Below are positions 41,604 to 50,304 of a stretch of 64,000 nt of DNA, in pieces. The translations under genes were made by a program, and so were the position numbers. This DNA is from Siphonobacter aquaeclarae (GTDB lineage: Bacteria; Bacteroidota; Bacteroidia; Cytophagales; Spirosomataceae). The notes under the pieces were generated by a model. The model did not search any database and had not been told where the DNA came from. It saw nothing but the letters and a program-made list of their open reading frames with translations. The stretch lies in assembly GCF_900103285.1 (NCBI RefSeq), contig NZ_FNGS01000004.1, forward strand, positions 227,765-291,764, read 5' to 3'. Every line of letters starts with the position of its first letter. Positions within the stretch are counted from its first letter, which is position 1.

Positions 41604-42296
41604 TCAGGCCCGCAGCTCCCTCGAAATCCGGGTATCGGCCCAGTTGAGGATGAGTTCCACCTGTTCGTCGAAGGTCAGGAACGAATTATCAAGAACAATA
41701 GCGTCATCGGCCTGCCGCAGCGGTCCTTCCGACCGGTGGGTATCGATGTAGTCGCGGGAGCGGAGATTTTCCAGTATTTCGTCGAAAGAGATCAGTTCGC
41801 CTTTTTCGAGCAGTTCGGCCTGGCGGCGCTCCGCCCGGATGATCGGGTCGGCGGTCATGAAAATCTTCAGTTCGGCACTTGGGAAAACAACGGTTCCGAT
41901 GTCGCGGCCGTCCATCACCACCCCTTTGTGTTTGCCCATGCGCTGCTGCTGGGCAACCATTGCGCGCCGGACATCTACCACCGCGCTTACTTCGCTGACC
42001 ATTTGGGAGATATACATCTTCCGGATTTCGTCTTCCACACACAAACCGTTCAGATAGGTTTCGTTCAGCCGTTTTTCGGGATTGAACTGAAAAGATATCT
42101 GGATTTGCTGCAGCGCATGCTGGATTTCCTTCGGATTCGTCAGCGAGACATAATGCTGATGAAAGTACAGACTGACAGCCCGGTACATAGCACCGGTGTC
42201 AATATAGCCGTAACCCAGATGTGCGGCGACAACCTTTGCGGTAGAGCTTTTTCCACAAGAAGAATAGCCGTCTATCGCGATGATGATTTTCGACAT
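41604..42296 (-). CDS. cmk: Cytidylate kinase
   Basis: 230 residues, standard length. P-loop GYSSCGKSSTAK at residues 10-21, then the DTGAMYRAV substrate segment, the GRDIGTVVFP motif, and RAERRQAEL with lid arginines. It phosphorylates CMP and dCMP with ATP in the cytoplasm, feeding nucleotide synthesis. It is divergent from adenine deaminase; a 15-bp palindrome AACTTTGgCAAAGTT lies between the two genes at 42345-42359. Confidence 0.97.
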   Translation of the reverse strand: MSKIIIAIDGYSSCGKSSTAKVVAAHLGYGYIDTGAMYRAVSLYFHQHYVSLTNPKEIQHALQQIQISFQFNPEKRLNETYLNGLCVEDEIRKMYISQMVSEVSAVVDVRRAMVAQQQRMGKHKGVVMDGRDIGTVVFPSAELKIFMTADPIIRAERRQAELLEKGELISFDEILENLRSRDYIDTHRSEGPLRQADDAIVLDNSFLTFDEQVELILNWADTRISRELRA

Positions 42297-42405
42297 TTTT
42301 CAGAAACTCCCCGGGAAATCGGGCGGGAAGTCGTTTCATTTTAGAACTTTGGCAAAGTTGTGAAATGAAAGCTTCATCCGCGAAGACTAATCCAATAAAG
42401 TTTCC

Positions 42406-44049
42406 ATGACGAAAATCAGTGGCCAGCTCGTCGACCTCTTCCGGCGGGAAATACGCGGCGTTACCCTCACGCTGGAAGGCGGGCGTATTGAACGCATCGA
42501 GAACAACGCCGCCGCACCGACGGATCGTTTTCTCCTGCCCGGCTTTGTCGATGCCCACGTGCACGTCGAAAGTTCCATGCTTACTCCGGCGCAATTTGCC
42601 CGGCTGGCGGTGGTACACGGTACTGTCGCGACAGTATCCGACCCCCACGAAATCGCCAATGTACTGGGGGTCAGCGGTGTGGAATATATGATTGAAAATG
42701 CCCGGCAGGTACCTTTTGTCTTTTGCTTCGGCGCGCCCAGCTGCGTACCGGCTACGGCTTTCGAAACCGCCGGCGCCGTTGTGACGCCGCAGGATATAGC
42801 ATATCTTCTCAAAACCTATCCCGAAGTCGGGTACCTCGCCGAAGTCATGAACTTCCCCGGCGTCCTGAACGGAGACCCGGATATGGTGGAAAAAATCCGC
42901 ATTGCGCAGGAGCTCGGCTATCCGGTCGACGGGCATGCTCCCGGCCTGCGCGGAGACGACGCCCGTCGCTATATCGAAGCCGGTTGCCAGACCGATCACG
43001 AATGTTTTACCGCCGAAGAAGCGCTCGACAAGCTCCGATATGGCATGAAAATCCTGATCCGGGAAGGTTCTGCTGCCCGGAATTTCGATGCCCTGATTCC
43101 GTTGCTGCCACAGTATGCGGATCAGTTGATGTTTTGTTCGGACGACAAGCACCCGGATGGCCTCGTACTCGGCCATATCAACCTGCTCGTCCGCCGCGCG
43201 CTGAAGCTGTACCCGGACCACCTTTTTGATATTCTCCGGGTAGCGAGCATCAATCCGGTCGAACACTACCGGCTGCCGGTCGGACTACTGCGGGAAGGCG
43301 ATACGGCCGATTTTATCGTCACCGATTCGCTGACGGATTTTTCCATTCTCCAAACCTACCTACGCGGAGAGCTTGTGGCTGAAAACGGTGTTTCCCTGCT
43401 TCCGAACCTGCGCGGCGAGGCCGTGAATCAGTTCCGGGCAACGGCCAAACGACCGGAAGATTTTGCGCTGGTTTCGGACCGGAGTATCCAACCCGTCCGA
43501 ACCATCGAGGTATTGGACGGACAATTGATCACGCACTCCCTGACCCGGACGCTATCCGCGCAAAATGGTCAGGTACAGACAGATACCGGGCAGGATGTAT
43601 TAAAGATCGTCGTCGTCAACCGCTATGCTGACGCTCCTCCTGCTGTGGCATTCATTCATGGTTTCGGGTTGAAAGAAGGTGCGCTGGCGTCGTGCGTCGC
43701 GCATGATTCGCATAATATCGTGGCGGTGGGGGTCGATGACGAGTCCCTCTGCCAGGCCGTCAACCTCGTCATCGGGGCGCAGGGCGGGATTTCTGCCGTT
43801 GGCGCCGGTGAAGAAAAAGTACTGCCCCTGCCGGTAGCCGGTATTCTGAGCGGGGAGGACGGGTATGAAGTCGCGGCCCGGTATGGCGAGATCGATGCGT
43901 TTGCGAAATCCGCGCTCGGCTGTACACTTGCTTCTCCGTTTATGTCCCTTTCCTTTATGGCATTGCTGGTGATTCCGGAACTGAAACTGAGCGATCTCGG
44001 CCTGTTCGACGGCGCCGCTTTCCGCTTCACTGATACCCTGATCGACTGA
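42406..44049 (+). CDS. ade: Adenine deaminase
   Basis: 547 residues. The amidohydrolase metal site appears as GFVDAHVHVESSM near residue 50, followed by ATVSDPHEIANVLG, GYPVDGHAPGLRG and the late LMFCSDDKHPD with the catalytic Asp. The C-terminal half matches the family through HDSHNIVAVGVDD and the KSALGCTLASPFMSLSFMAL ending. It converts adenine to hypoxanthine for purine salvage. The stop shares one base with the start of the PPIase lipoprotein gene. Confidence 0.96.
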   Translation: MTKISGQLVDLFRREIRGVTLTLEGGRIERIENNAAAPTDRFLLPGFVDAHVHVESSMLTPAQFARLAVVHGTVATVSDPHEIANVLGVSGVEYMIENARQVPFVFCFGAPSCVPATAFETAGAVVTPQDIAYLLKTYPEVGYLAEVMNFPGVLNGDPDMVEKIRIAQELGYPVDGHAPGLRGDDARRYIEAGCQTDHECFTAEEALDKLRYGMKILIREGSAARNFDALIPLLPQYADQLMFCSDDKHPDGLVLGHINLLVRRALKLYPDHLFDILRVASINPVEHYRLPVGLLREGDTADFIVTDSLTDFSILQTYLRGELVAENGVSLLPNLRGEAVNQFRATAKRPEDFALVSDRSIQPVRTIEVLDGQLITHSLTRTLSAQNGQVQTDTGQDVLKIVVVNRYADAPPAVAFIHGFGLKEGALASCVAHDSHNIVAVGVDDESLCQAVNLVIGAQGGISAVGAGEEKVLPLPVAGILSGEDGYEVAARYGEIDAFAKSALGCTLASPFMSLSFMALLVIPELKLSDLGLFDGAAFRFTDTLID

Positions 44050-44690
44050 TGAAACGTTATTTTCTCCTGCTGCTTTTACCGCTGCTATCTGCCTGTTCAA
44101 ACCTGGATATTCCCCAGGAAGACGTCGTGAAGGTATTGACCGAATACGGGAAGCAAAATCCTGAAACCAAAGTTGTTATCAGTACCAAATACGGGCCGAT
44201 TGAGCTGAAACTGTACACGGAAACGCCGCTTCACCGGGCAAATTTTGTCCGGCTGATCAAGAAAGGATACTACGATGACCGGGGCTTTTACCGCCTCGTC
44301 AAGGGCGTCTGTATTCAGGGTGGCGGAGAGCAGAAAGATCAGTTGAATTATACGGTACCGGCAGAATTCCGGCCGAATCTCGTGCATAAAAAAGGCGCAT
44401 TGTCAATGGCCCGGTATTCGGATAATAATCCTGAAAAGCGCTCTTCTTCCACGGAGTTTTTCATCGTTTCCAAAGGTATTTATTACAACGAGGAAGAATT
44501 GAAAGACTATCCGCCGGCACTGAAACAGCTATATCTGCAACAGGGAGGGGAAATCATTTTTGACAAGGAATATACCGTCTTCGGAGAAGTTACGAAAGGC
44601 CTCGACGTGGTTGATAAAATTGCGAAAGCGCCGCTGGGTGATCTGGAACGACCGGTGGAGATTGTGAAGTTTTCCATCCGGGCGGAATAG
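44049..44690 (+). CDS. Cyclophilin-type peptidyl-prolyl isomerase lipoprotein
   Basis: 213 residues with a lipobox (LLPLLSAC, Cys16). A cyclophilin domain spans about 45-210: GPIELKLYTETPLHRANFVRLIKKGYYD, FYRLVKGVCIQGG with the catalytic-type Arg, and STEFFIVSKG in place of SQFFI. An insertion (about 145-175, DYPPALKQLYLQQGGEI) separates the last strands, as in other Bacteroidota lipoprotein cyclophilins. It assists folding in the periplasm. It is translationally linked to ade by a one-base overlap (TGATG) although functionally unrelated. Confidence 0.92.
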   Translation: MKRYFLLLLLPLLSACSNLDIPQEDVVKVLTEYGKQNPETKVVISTKYGPIELKLYTETPLHRANFVRLIKKGYYDDRGFYRLVKGVCIQGGGEQKDQLNYTVPAEFRPNLVHKKGALSMARYSDNNPEKRSSSTEFFIVSKGIYYNEEELKDYPPALKQLYLQQGGEIIFDKEYTVFGEVTKGLDVVDKIAKAPLGDLERPVEIVKFSIRAE

Positions 44691-44710
44691 CCCCAGATCT
44701 GTTTCAAACC

Positions 44711-44777
44711 GTCTGTGAAGTCTGTGTCGTCTGTGAGAAAAAATCAATTGCTCACAGACGACACAGACTTCACAGAC
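44711..44777. repeat. Inverted-repeat element B2 built from TCTGTGnnn words
   Basis: A perfect 27-bp inverted repeat (44711-44737 and 44751-44777) with a 13-base A/T-rich loop. Each arm is three 9-nt words TCTGTGnnn, as in the element at 3416-3489, although the variable bases differ. It lies between the convergent PPIase and NUDIX genes and ends 11 bases before the NUDIX stop. Confidence 0.75.
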
Positions 44778-44787
44778 AGTTTTGTTT

Positions 44788-45327
44788 TTAAGCTGTCTGC
44801 TTCGTTTTCCGGACCATACGGAGTACAGATTCTTCATCCGTCAGTGTCACTACCTCGTCGAGCGGAACCCAGCGAAGGTCTTTCGACTCCGCCGTCAGCA
44901 GCAACGGCTGCGCAGGATCAGCCTTGAGCCAATAACGTACGTCGTAATGCAGGTGAGCAGGTTCCTGTTTCCGGGCGGGGATGACGTGGATATCGACGTC
45001 GAAAATACCTTTATGAAATGGCGTTACCGTCGCACCGGTTTCTTCCCAGGCTTCACGGAGGGCAACGCCCAGGACGTCGTGGTCGCCGTCGCAATGCCCG
45101 CCGGGCTGCAGCCAGCGGTCGAGCTTGGCATGGTGCACCATCAGTACCTGCGAACCCGATTCGTCTGTAATCCAGGCAGATCCGGTTACGTGACCGACTT
45201 CCAGCGTTCGCTCAAAGCAGTCCGGATGACTACGCACGAACCGTACCATATGTTGTTTCATTTCTTCTTCGGCGGCGTCCGAAGCCTCGTAGCTATCCAG
45301 TTGATAGAGCAGGTAATTCCGTTTCAT
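44788..45327 (-). CDS. NUDIX hydrolase
   Basis: 179 residues. The Nudix box is visible as GGHCDGDHDVLGVALREAWEETGA, fitting Gx5Ex7REUxEExGU apart from one variable position (the first Glu is Asp or His). The fold begins near residue 45 (GSAWITDESGSQVLMVHH). It hydrolyses nucleoside diphosphates linked to another moiety; the exact substrate cannot be read from sequence. It is a stand-alone gene on the minus strand. Confidence 0.9.
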   Translation of the reverse strand: MKRNYLLYQLDSYEASDAAEEEMKQHMVRFVRSHPDCFERTLEVGHVTGSAWITDESGSQVLMVHHAKLDRWLQPGGHCDGDHDVLGVALREAWEETGATVTPFHKGIFDVDIHVIPARKQEPAHLHYDVRYWLKADPAQPLLLTAESKDLRWVPLDEVVTLTDEESVLRMVRKTKQTA

Positions 45328-45524
45328 AGCCGGTTGGGGCGTGATTGAGTATAGGGGGCAAAGCTACGGTGCGGGGAGTGAAGGCGAAAGAAGTTTTTGG
45401 AACGAAACGGCACGGAAGACACTACCTGACCGCCATTTGCAGCATCCGCTACGGATGTTGCAATCGGGAGGATGCGCCCGCCTTTCTTATTGATTCTCAG
45501 TCCTCGAAAGCTTATAGCAGATCT

Positions 45525-46268
45525 CTATTTCAACTTCACATAAATCAGCTTATTATTCCCGCTTCCGCTTTCCCGTTCATCGATTTCGAATTTGCCGACA
45601 GACTTGATCAGCATCAGGAGTTTCGGGAAGCCGTAGTTCCGGGGATCAAAGTCGGGCTTTTTCTTCAGGATGAAATTGCCGAGACTTCCGAGGAAGGCAT
45701 ACCCGTTTTCATCGGCGAGGTCGTTCACGCTGTCGGTGAGCAGCCTGACAATACGGGAATCCAGGCGGTTGAGCGGCTCTTTTTTGACCTTTTTCTTCGA
45801 AGGGGTATCGCCGGAATCCGGCTCCGCTGCAGTTGTATTTTTCAGAATTTCCAGGTAGATAAATTTGTCGCAGGAAGAGATAAACGGCTGCGGTGTTTTC
45901 TTTTCCCCGAAACCAATTACCAGCATACCCGATTCCCGGAGGCGGGTCGCCAGGCGGGTGAAGTCACTGTCGCTGGAAACGATACAAAAGCCGTCTACCT
46001 TATCCGAATAGAGTATATCCATTGCGTCGATGATCAACGCGCTGTCAGTTGCATTTTTTCCGCTGGTGTAGCTATACTGCTGGATGGGTGTGATGGCATT
46101 TTCAAGCAGGACGTTCTTCCAGCCGGAAACAACGGACTTGGTCCAGTCGGCATAAATCCGCTTGATGGTAGGCGTTCCATTTTTGGAGATTTCCTCCAGC
46201 ATGTCCTTCACGTAGCTGTAGGAGACGTTTTCGGCATCGATCAGCACCGCGAGTCGGTATTCTTTCAT
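45525..46268 (-). CDS. NYN-domain protein with C-terminal OST-HTH/LOTUS domain
   Basis: 247 residues from ATG 46268 (MKEYRLAVLIDAENVSY). A longer open frame upstream has no protein-like pattern. The NYN nuclease-like domain (1-150) keeps the acidic residues in LIDAENVS, DSALIIDAMDILY and VSSDSDFTRLA. After a charged linker (PSKKKVKKE) comes a LOTUS/OST-HTH module (about 170-247, FLGSLGNFILKKKPDFDPRNYGFPKL), which binds RNA in other proteins. It is a cytoplasmic RNA-processing candidate. Confidence 0.9.
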   Translation of the reverse strand: MKEYRLAVLIDAENVSYSYVKDMLEEISKNGTPTIKRIYADWTKSVVSGWKNVLLENAITPIQQYSYTSGKNATDSALIIDAMDILYSDKVDGFCIVSSDSDFTRLATRLRESGMLVIGFGEKKTPQPFISSCDKFIYLEILKNTTAAEPDSGDTPSKKKVKKEPLNRLDSRIVRLLTDSVNDLADENGYAFLGSLGNFILKKKPDFDPRNYGFPKLLMLIKSVGKFEIDERESGSGNNKLIYVKLK

Positions 46269-46484
46269 ATCATCGGAATTTTCAGACTCGATCTGTCTTG
46301 TTTTCAGCAAGTAACAGGTATTCTTCCGCATATCCCGTATCGGATTCGAAAAACACCTACGGATCTGCTTTGCCGGTAAATCTGCAACCGGAAGACTTCT
46401 GTTCTTTTCATTTCTCCTCCCCCTTTCAAATTCCCTCCCCATCCCCCACCTTTGCCGTCCAATTACCTTCTCGCATACACACTC

Positions 46485-47411
46485 ATGAACACAAAACAGT
46501 TGGTGGCTCTCTCCGCGGGAGTCCTGTTCGGCCTTCAGACATTCGCCCAGCGTACGCCCTCTCCCAGCCCGGCGGCGGCTATTCACCAGACCGTCGGTAT
46601 TACCGATTTCAAAGTCACGTTTTCACGCCCCAGCCTGAAGGGGCGTACCGGTTTCGGCGCGACAGCCGACGCCCAGACCGTTCGCCAGTACGGTCAGCTC
46701 TGGCGGACCGGCGCCAACGCCGCTACCACCGTTGAGCTCAGTACCGACGCGACCTTCGAAGGGCAAACCCTTCCGGCCGGCAAGTACTCGCTCTTCAGCA
46801 TTCCGGTGGCTACGGGCAACTGGACCATCATCTTCAACAAGGATGTTAATGCCTCTGAGCAGAGCTACAAGCAGGAAAACGACGCCCTGCGCCTGTCTGT
46901 CGCCCCGAAAAACCATCCGCGCCTCGAAAGCTTTACGATCTGGTTTTCTGACCTGACCGACAACACGGCGAACCTCAACTTCTGCTTCGACCAGACGCAG
47001 ATCGTTCTTCACGTAGGGGTGGATACCAAGGGCCTCGTGCAGGCAGGTATCGACAAAGCCCTCGCCGAGAAACCCGAAGACGCCGCTACCAACCAGCGCG
47101 CTGCTTCCTACTACCTCAGCAGCGGTGAAAACCTGGAAAAAGGCGTTTCCCTGATCGACAAAGCCCTGGCTTCCGGTGAAAACTACTCCAAGCTGTGGAC
47201 CAAAGCCCAGCTCCTCATGAAGCTTGCCAAGTACAAGGATGCCCTGCCGCTCGCTCAAAAGGCACTCTCCCTCGGCAATGCCAATCCCGACGGCGCCTTC
47301 AGCACCTTCTTCAAAGGTCAGATCGAAAACGGCATCCAAGACATCCAGTCCAAACTGCCGGCAGTAGAAGACGTGAAAAAGGTTATTCCGTCGAAGAAAA
47401 AGAAAAGCTGA
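46485..47411 (+). CDS. DUF2911 domain protein with tetratricopeptide-like tail
   Basis: 308 residues from ATG 46485 (MNTKQLVALSAGVLFGLQTFAQ signal); the frame opens 11 codons earlier. DUF2911 (about 30-180) shows TVGITDFKVTFSRPSLKGR, GQLWRTGANAATTVELSTD and LPAGKYSLFSIPVATGNWTIIFNKD. The remainder has helical TPR-like repeats (LEKGVSLIDKALASGENYSKLWTKAQLL). Secreted or periplasmic, function unknown. A second DUF2911 gene lies at 62365. Element A3 follows directly. Confidence 0.88.
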   Translation: MNTKQLVALSAGVLFGLQTFAQRTPSPSPAAAIHQTVGITDFKVTFSRPSLKGRTGFGATADAQTVRQYGQLWRTGANAATTVELSTDATFEGQTLPAGKYSLFSIPVATGNWTIIFNKDVNASEQSYKQENDALRLSVAPKNHPRLESFTIWFSDLTDNTANLNFCFDQTQIVLHVGVDTKGLVQAGIDKALAEKPEDAATNQRAASYYLSSGENLEKGVSLIDKALASGENYSKLWTKAQLLMKLAKYKDALPLAQKALSLGNANPDGAFSTFFKGQIENGIQDIQSKLPAVEDVKKVIPSKKKKS

Positions 47412-47424
47412 GAAAGCAGTTTTC

Positions 47425-47478
47425 GGTTTACAGTTTTCAGTTTACGGTCCTGGTACCCCAAACTGAAAACTGTAAACC
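47425..47478. repeat. Inverted-repeat element A3 with AGTTTTC/GGTTTAC heptads
   Basis: Perfect 18-bp arms (47425-47442 and 47461-47478) around an 18-base loop. The flanks extend the heptad pattern (AGTTTTC, GGTTTAC, AGTTTTC, AGTTTAC) from 47418 and to about 47496. Unlike A1 and A2 the loop has GGTCCTGGTACC instead of GGCGGACGT. It lies between two genes read in the same direction. Confidence 0.7.
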
Positions 47479-47504
47479 AAAAACTGAAAACTGAAAAATT
47501 CCCC

Positions 47505-48014
47505 ATGTCCTCCTTCCTCGCTCCCGGCGCCTGTATAATGGGCGATGTCACCCTGGGTGACGATTCTTCGGTCTGGTACAATGCCGTTCTCCGCGGAGAT
47601 GTGGAGGCGATCCGCATCGGCGACCGCACCAATATCCAGGATACGGCAGTAATCCACGCCGATCCGGGTGATCCGACCGTGATCGGGAATGACGTAACCG
47701 TCGGGCATGGCGCTATCGTACACGGGGCAACCGTCGGCGACGGCTCCCTCATCGGCATGCGGGCAACCGTCCTCAACAAAGCCCGTATCGGGCGTTTCTG
47801 CCTCATCGGAGCGAATGCGCTGGTGACAGAAGGAATGGAAATTCCGGATTATTCCCTTGTGCTGGGCGTACCGGCGAAGGTCTTGAAAACGTTCGACCCG
47901 GCCGTGATCGAGGCAAAGCTCCTCGCCAGCGCACAACATTATGTGGAAATGGGGCACAGGCATGCGTCCGGTGAATTTCCGCTGCGGGAGTCCGATCAGC
48001 GGCTTTCACGGTAG
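47505..48014 (+). CDS. Gamma-carbonic anhydrase family protein (left-handed beta-helix)
   Basis: 169 residues of hexapeptide repeats. Metal-ligand histidines are seen in VIHAD (His about 51) and VTVGHGAIVHG (a HGxxxHG pair). The catalytic-type Asn-Gln segment NIQDTAVIH is present, and the helix at the end (DPAVIEAKLLASAQHYVEM) closes the trimer. Members are YrdA/PaaY-like; true carbonic anhydrase activity is not assured. The 3' end overlaps the convergent LytTR gene by 19 bases. Confidence 0.92.
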   Translation: MSSFLAPGACIMGDVTLGDDSSVWYNAVLRGDVEAIRIGDRTNIQDTAVIHADPGDPTVIGNDVTVGHGAIVHGATVGDGSLIGMRATVLNKARIGRFCLIGANALVTEGMEIPDYSLVLGVPAKVLKTFDPAVIEAKLLASAQHYVEMGHRHASGEFPLRESDQRLSR

Positions 48015-48646
48015 CTGACGCCAATGGGCAGCAGCTTCTCCCCGATCTTCACTTCGTACCGGTCTACCTTCTCGATTTTTTCGGTATTGATGAGATACGA
48101 CCGGTGAATACGCTTGAAAAAAGGCAGTATTTCCTGCGCTTCCTGCATCGTCAGGCGGGAGGCGATCTTCTGATTTCCGGCCAGTACAAACACCACGTAA
48201 TTTCCCCCCGCTTCAAGGTACAGGATGTCAGCCAACCGGACCCGTACCTGCTCGTACCCCGTCTTCACCATGAGGTAGTCGTTCTGCTCCGGCGTGCGGA
48301 CATGCGCGAAGGCCTTCTGGCAGGCTTTCAGAAACCGCGCATAGGCAAAAGGCTTCAGGAGGTAATCCACGGCGTCGAGGTTAAAGCCTTCGACGGCGTG
48401 CTCGGAGTATGCCGTCGTAAACACGACCATCGGCGGTTTCCGCAGACTCTTCAGGAAATCGATACCTGACAGGTCCGGCATTTTGATGTCGAGAAAGAGC
48501 AGGTCTACGTGATGGCGCTGCAGGTAATCAAGCGCCTGGAATGCATCCGTAAAGCTTTCTTTCAGTTCGAGAAAAGGGACCCGACCGGCAAAATTTTCGA
48601 GTATCCGGAGGGCGGCTGGTTCGTCGTCGATCGCAATGGCCGTCAT
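47996..48646 (-). CDS. LytTR family response regulator
   Basis: 216 residues. Receiver domain (1-115) with the phospho-acceptor Asp in LLFLDIKMPDLSG and the KPFAYARF lysine. LytTR DNA-binding domain (about 130-216) with ILYLEAGGNYVVF and FKRIHRSYLINTEKIEKVDRYEVKIGEKLLPIGVSYR. The start codon overlaps the sensor kinase stop (ATGA), so the pair is cotranscribed. Such systems in Bacteroidota often control envelope genes; the target here is not evident. Confidence 0.95.
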   Translation of the reverse strand: MTAIAIDDEPAALRILENFAGRVPFLELKESFTDAFQALDYLQRHHVDLLFLDIKMPDLSGIDFLKSLRKPPMVVFTTAYSEHAVEGFNLDAVDYLLKPFAYARFLKACQKAFAHVRTPEQNDYLMVKTGYEQVRVRLADILYLEAGGNYVVFVLAGNQKIASRLTMQEAQEILPFFKRIHRSYLINTEKIEKVDRYEVKIGEKLLPIGVSYRESR

Positions 48647-50133
48647 GCTTTTCGTTTCAGTTCGAGGTGGATGGAATATTCTTTACGTGTTTCGTGGATT
48701 TGCAGGTCATACCGGTCGGGCAGCAGTAATTCCAGCCGCTTCCGGACATTTTCCAGCCCGATACCCGACGCAGCCGATTCCGGATCGTTCTCCTGTTTCG
48801 GATGCAGGCTATTCTGTACCTCAAAGACGACCGCTTCCGGGCGGCATTCGAGCCGGACAAAGACCCAGCTGGGTTGCCGCAGGCTGATACCGTGCTTGAA
48901 CGCGTTTTCCACAAAAGGTACCAGCAGCAGGGGCGGTATCTGCATCGGGCAGGCCTCTTCCGGCATTGTTACCTGAATATCGATAGTATCCGGCAAACGC
49001 AGGCGCTGGAGGTGAATGTATTCGCGGAGGTAATCGAGCTCGCGGGAGAGGTGTATCAGGTCCCGGGCATTATCGTGCAGCATAAACCGCATCATATCTC
49101 CCAGCTTCTGAATCCCTTCGGCGGTCGTTTCAGCCTGCTCCTGCAAAGCCGACGCGTATAAAGTATTCAGTGCGTTGAAGAGGAAATGCGGGTTGATCTG
49201 GGCTTTGAGAGACGCCAGCTCCGCCTGCCCTACCTGCACGGTCTGACGCAACGCACGGCCTTCCTCCAGTTTCCGGTACAGCCAATACCCTATCATATAC
49301 ACCAGCGAGCAGGCGACGGCCCAATGTACCAGCCAAACCCAGAACAGGCTCCGGATGTTGAATACCGTATTGATCATCTGCGAAGCCACCAGCGTAATCG
49401 CCGCCGCGACAAGCAGGTAAATCCCGACCCAGATAGGCGTTTTCCAATCCCGCCTCGGAAAAACCAGGAACAACAGCACCAGCAGGCATGTGTACCAGCA
49501 AGGCAGGGAAAATACCAGTAGTCCGCTCCAGAATTGGGTCAGCAGAATATCGAATATATGGATACCGACGATCGTCGCCAGCCAGGCATACCCCGCGAAG
49601 AGTACCCAGGCAAGGAGGGTGGAGTAGCGGCTTTCGCGCCGGAGCAGCCTGTACACCACCTGGGCCGCGATTTCATATAGTATAATGCTGAAAACGACGA
49701 CAAAATCGTCTACGATACGCGGGTATTCCCGCTCGGCAAAGGTGTAGGCGATCTCTCCGTTTTCCATGAAAACCTCCGGTACTTTCCGGAACTCCAGAAA
49801 AATCACCTGTCCGGCGACGTAGACCGCCGCCGCACCGAAAAAGACCAGAATTGATCGCCAGGGTTGTTTCCGGAACGACGGAACGACGTAAAAGTGGACG
49901 ATGGCCCACGCGCCGAGTATCCCGACGCGGACGGCTATTTCCGGCAGAAAATCATCGTACAGCAGGAAAAACTCACGGGTATACTGCTGATACTCCGGGA
50001 GGTGCCCGCGGAACTGCCGCAAAACGATCCCGGACCGTTCGATGGCGTCCCGCAGGCAGGCAAAGATGCCTCCCAGAAGAAAAAACAATCCGACGACCAT
50101 CTCCAGCCGCCGGAAATTAAGAACTCGTTTCAT
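48643..50133 (-). CDS. LytS/YpdA-type sensor histidine kinase
   Basis: 496 residues from ATG 50133 (MKRVLNFRRLEMV); the longer frame upstream lacks protein-like features. About eight membrane helices (residues 10-270) are followed by a His_kinase domain: the phospho-acceptor histidine lies in AQINPHFLFNALNTLY and a HATPase_c follows with VENAFKHGISL and SGIGLENVRKRLELLL. It signals to the LytTR regulator encoded with it. The stimulus is unknown. Confidence 0.94.
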   Translation of the reverse strand: MKRVLNFRRLEMVVGLFFLLGGIFACLRDAIERSGIVLRQFRGHLPEYQQYTREFFLLYDDFLPEIAVRVGILGAWAIVHFYVVPSFRKQPWRSILVFFGAAAVYVAGQVIFLEFRKVPEVFMENGEIAYTFAEREYPRIVDDFVVVFSIILYEIAAQVVYRLLRRESRYSTLLAWVLFAGYAWLATIVGIHIFDILLTQFWSGLLVFSLPCWYTCLLVLLFLVFPRRDWKTPIWVGIYLLVAAAITLVASQMINTVFNIRSLFWVWLVHWAVACSLVYMIGYWLYRKLEEGRALRQTVQVGQAELASLKAQINPHFLFNALNTLYASALQEQAETTAEGIQKLGDMMRFMLHDNARDLIHLSRELDYLREYIHLQRLRLPDTIDIQVTMPEEACPMQIPPLLLVPFVENAFKHGISLRQPSWVFVRLECRPEAVVFEVQNSLHPKQENDPESAASGIGLENVRKRLELLLPDRYDLQIHETRKEYSIHLELKRKA

Positions 50134-50304
50134 GGCTTTACGGAAGTTAACAGGACAGGCAGCTGGTTGGCTCCCAGCCAGAGCAGCAAAAGCAGGCAAA
50201 TGAAAAGGAGCAGTTTCATGGGCGTCAGATTGATGCTCCAAAACTGCTCCTTTTTCCAGTGCCTGTGGGACGAATGGGTTGAAACCCACCGAAAATGGGA
50301 CGAA

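Noticed and set aside
35308..47496. Insertion-sequence ends suggested by the repeated AGTTTTC words
   Set aside because: No transposase gene lies between or beside them and no target-site duplication could be recognised, so they were called repeats only.
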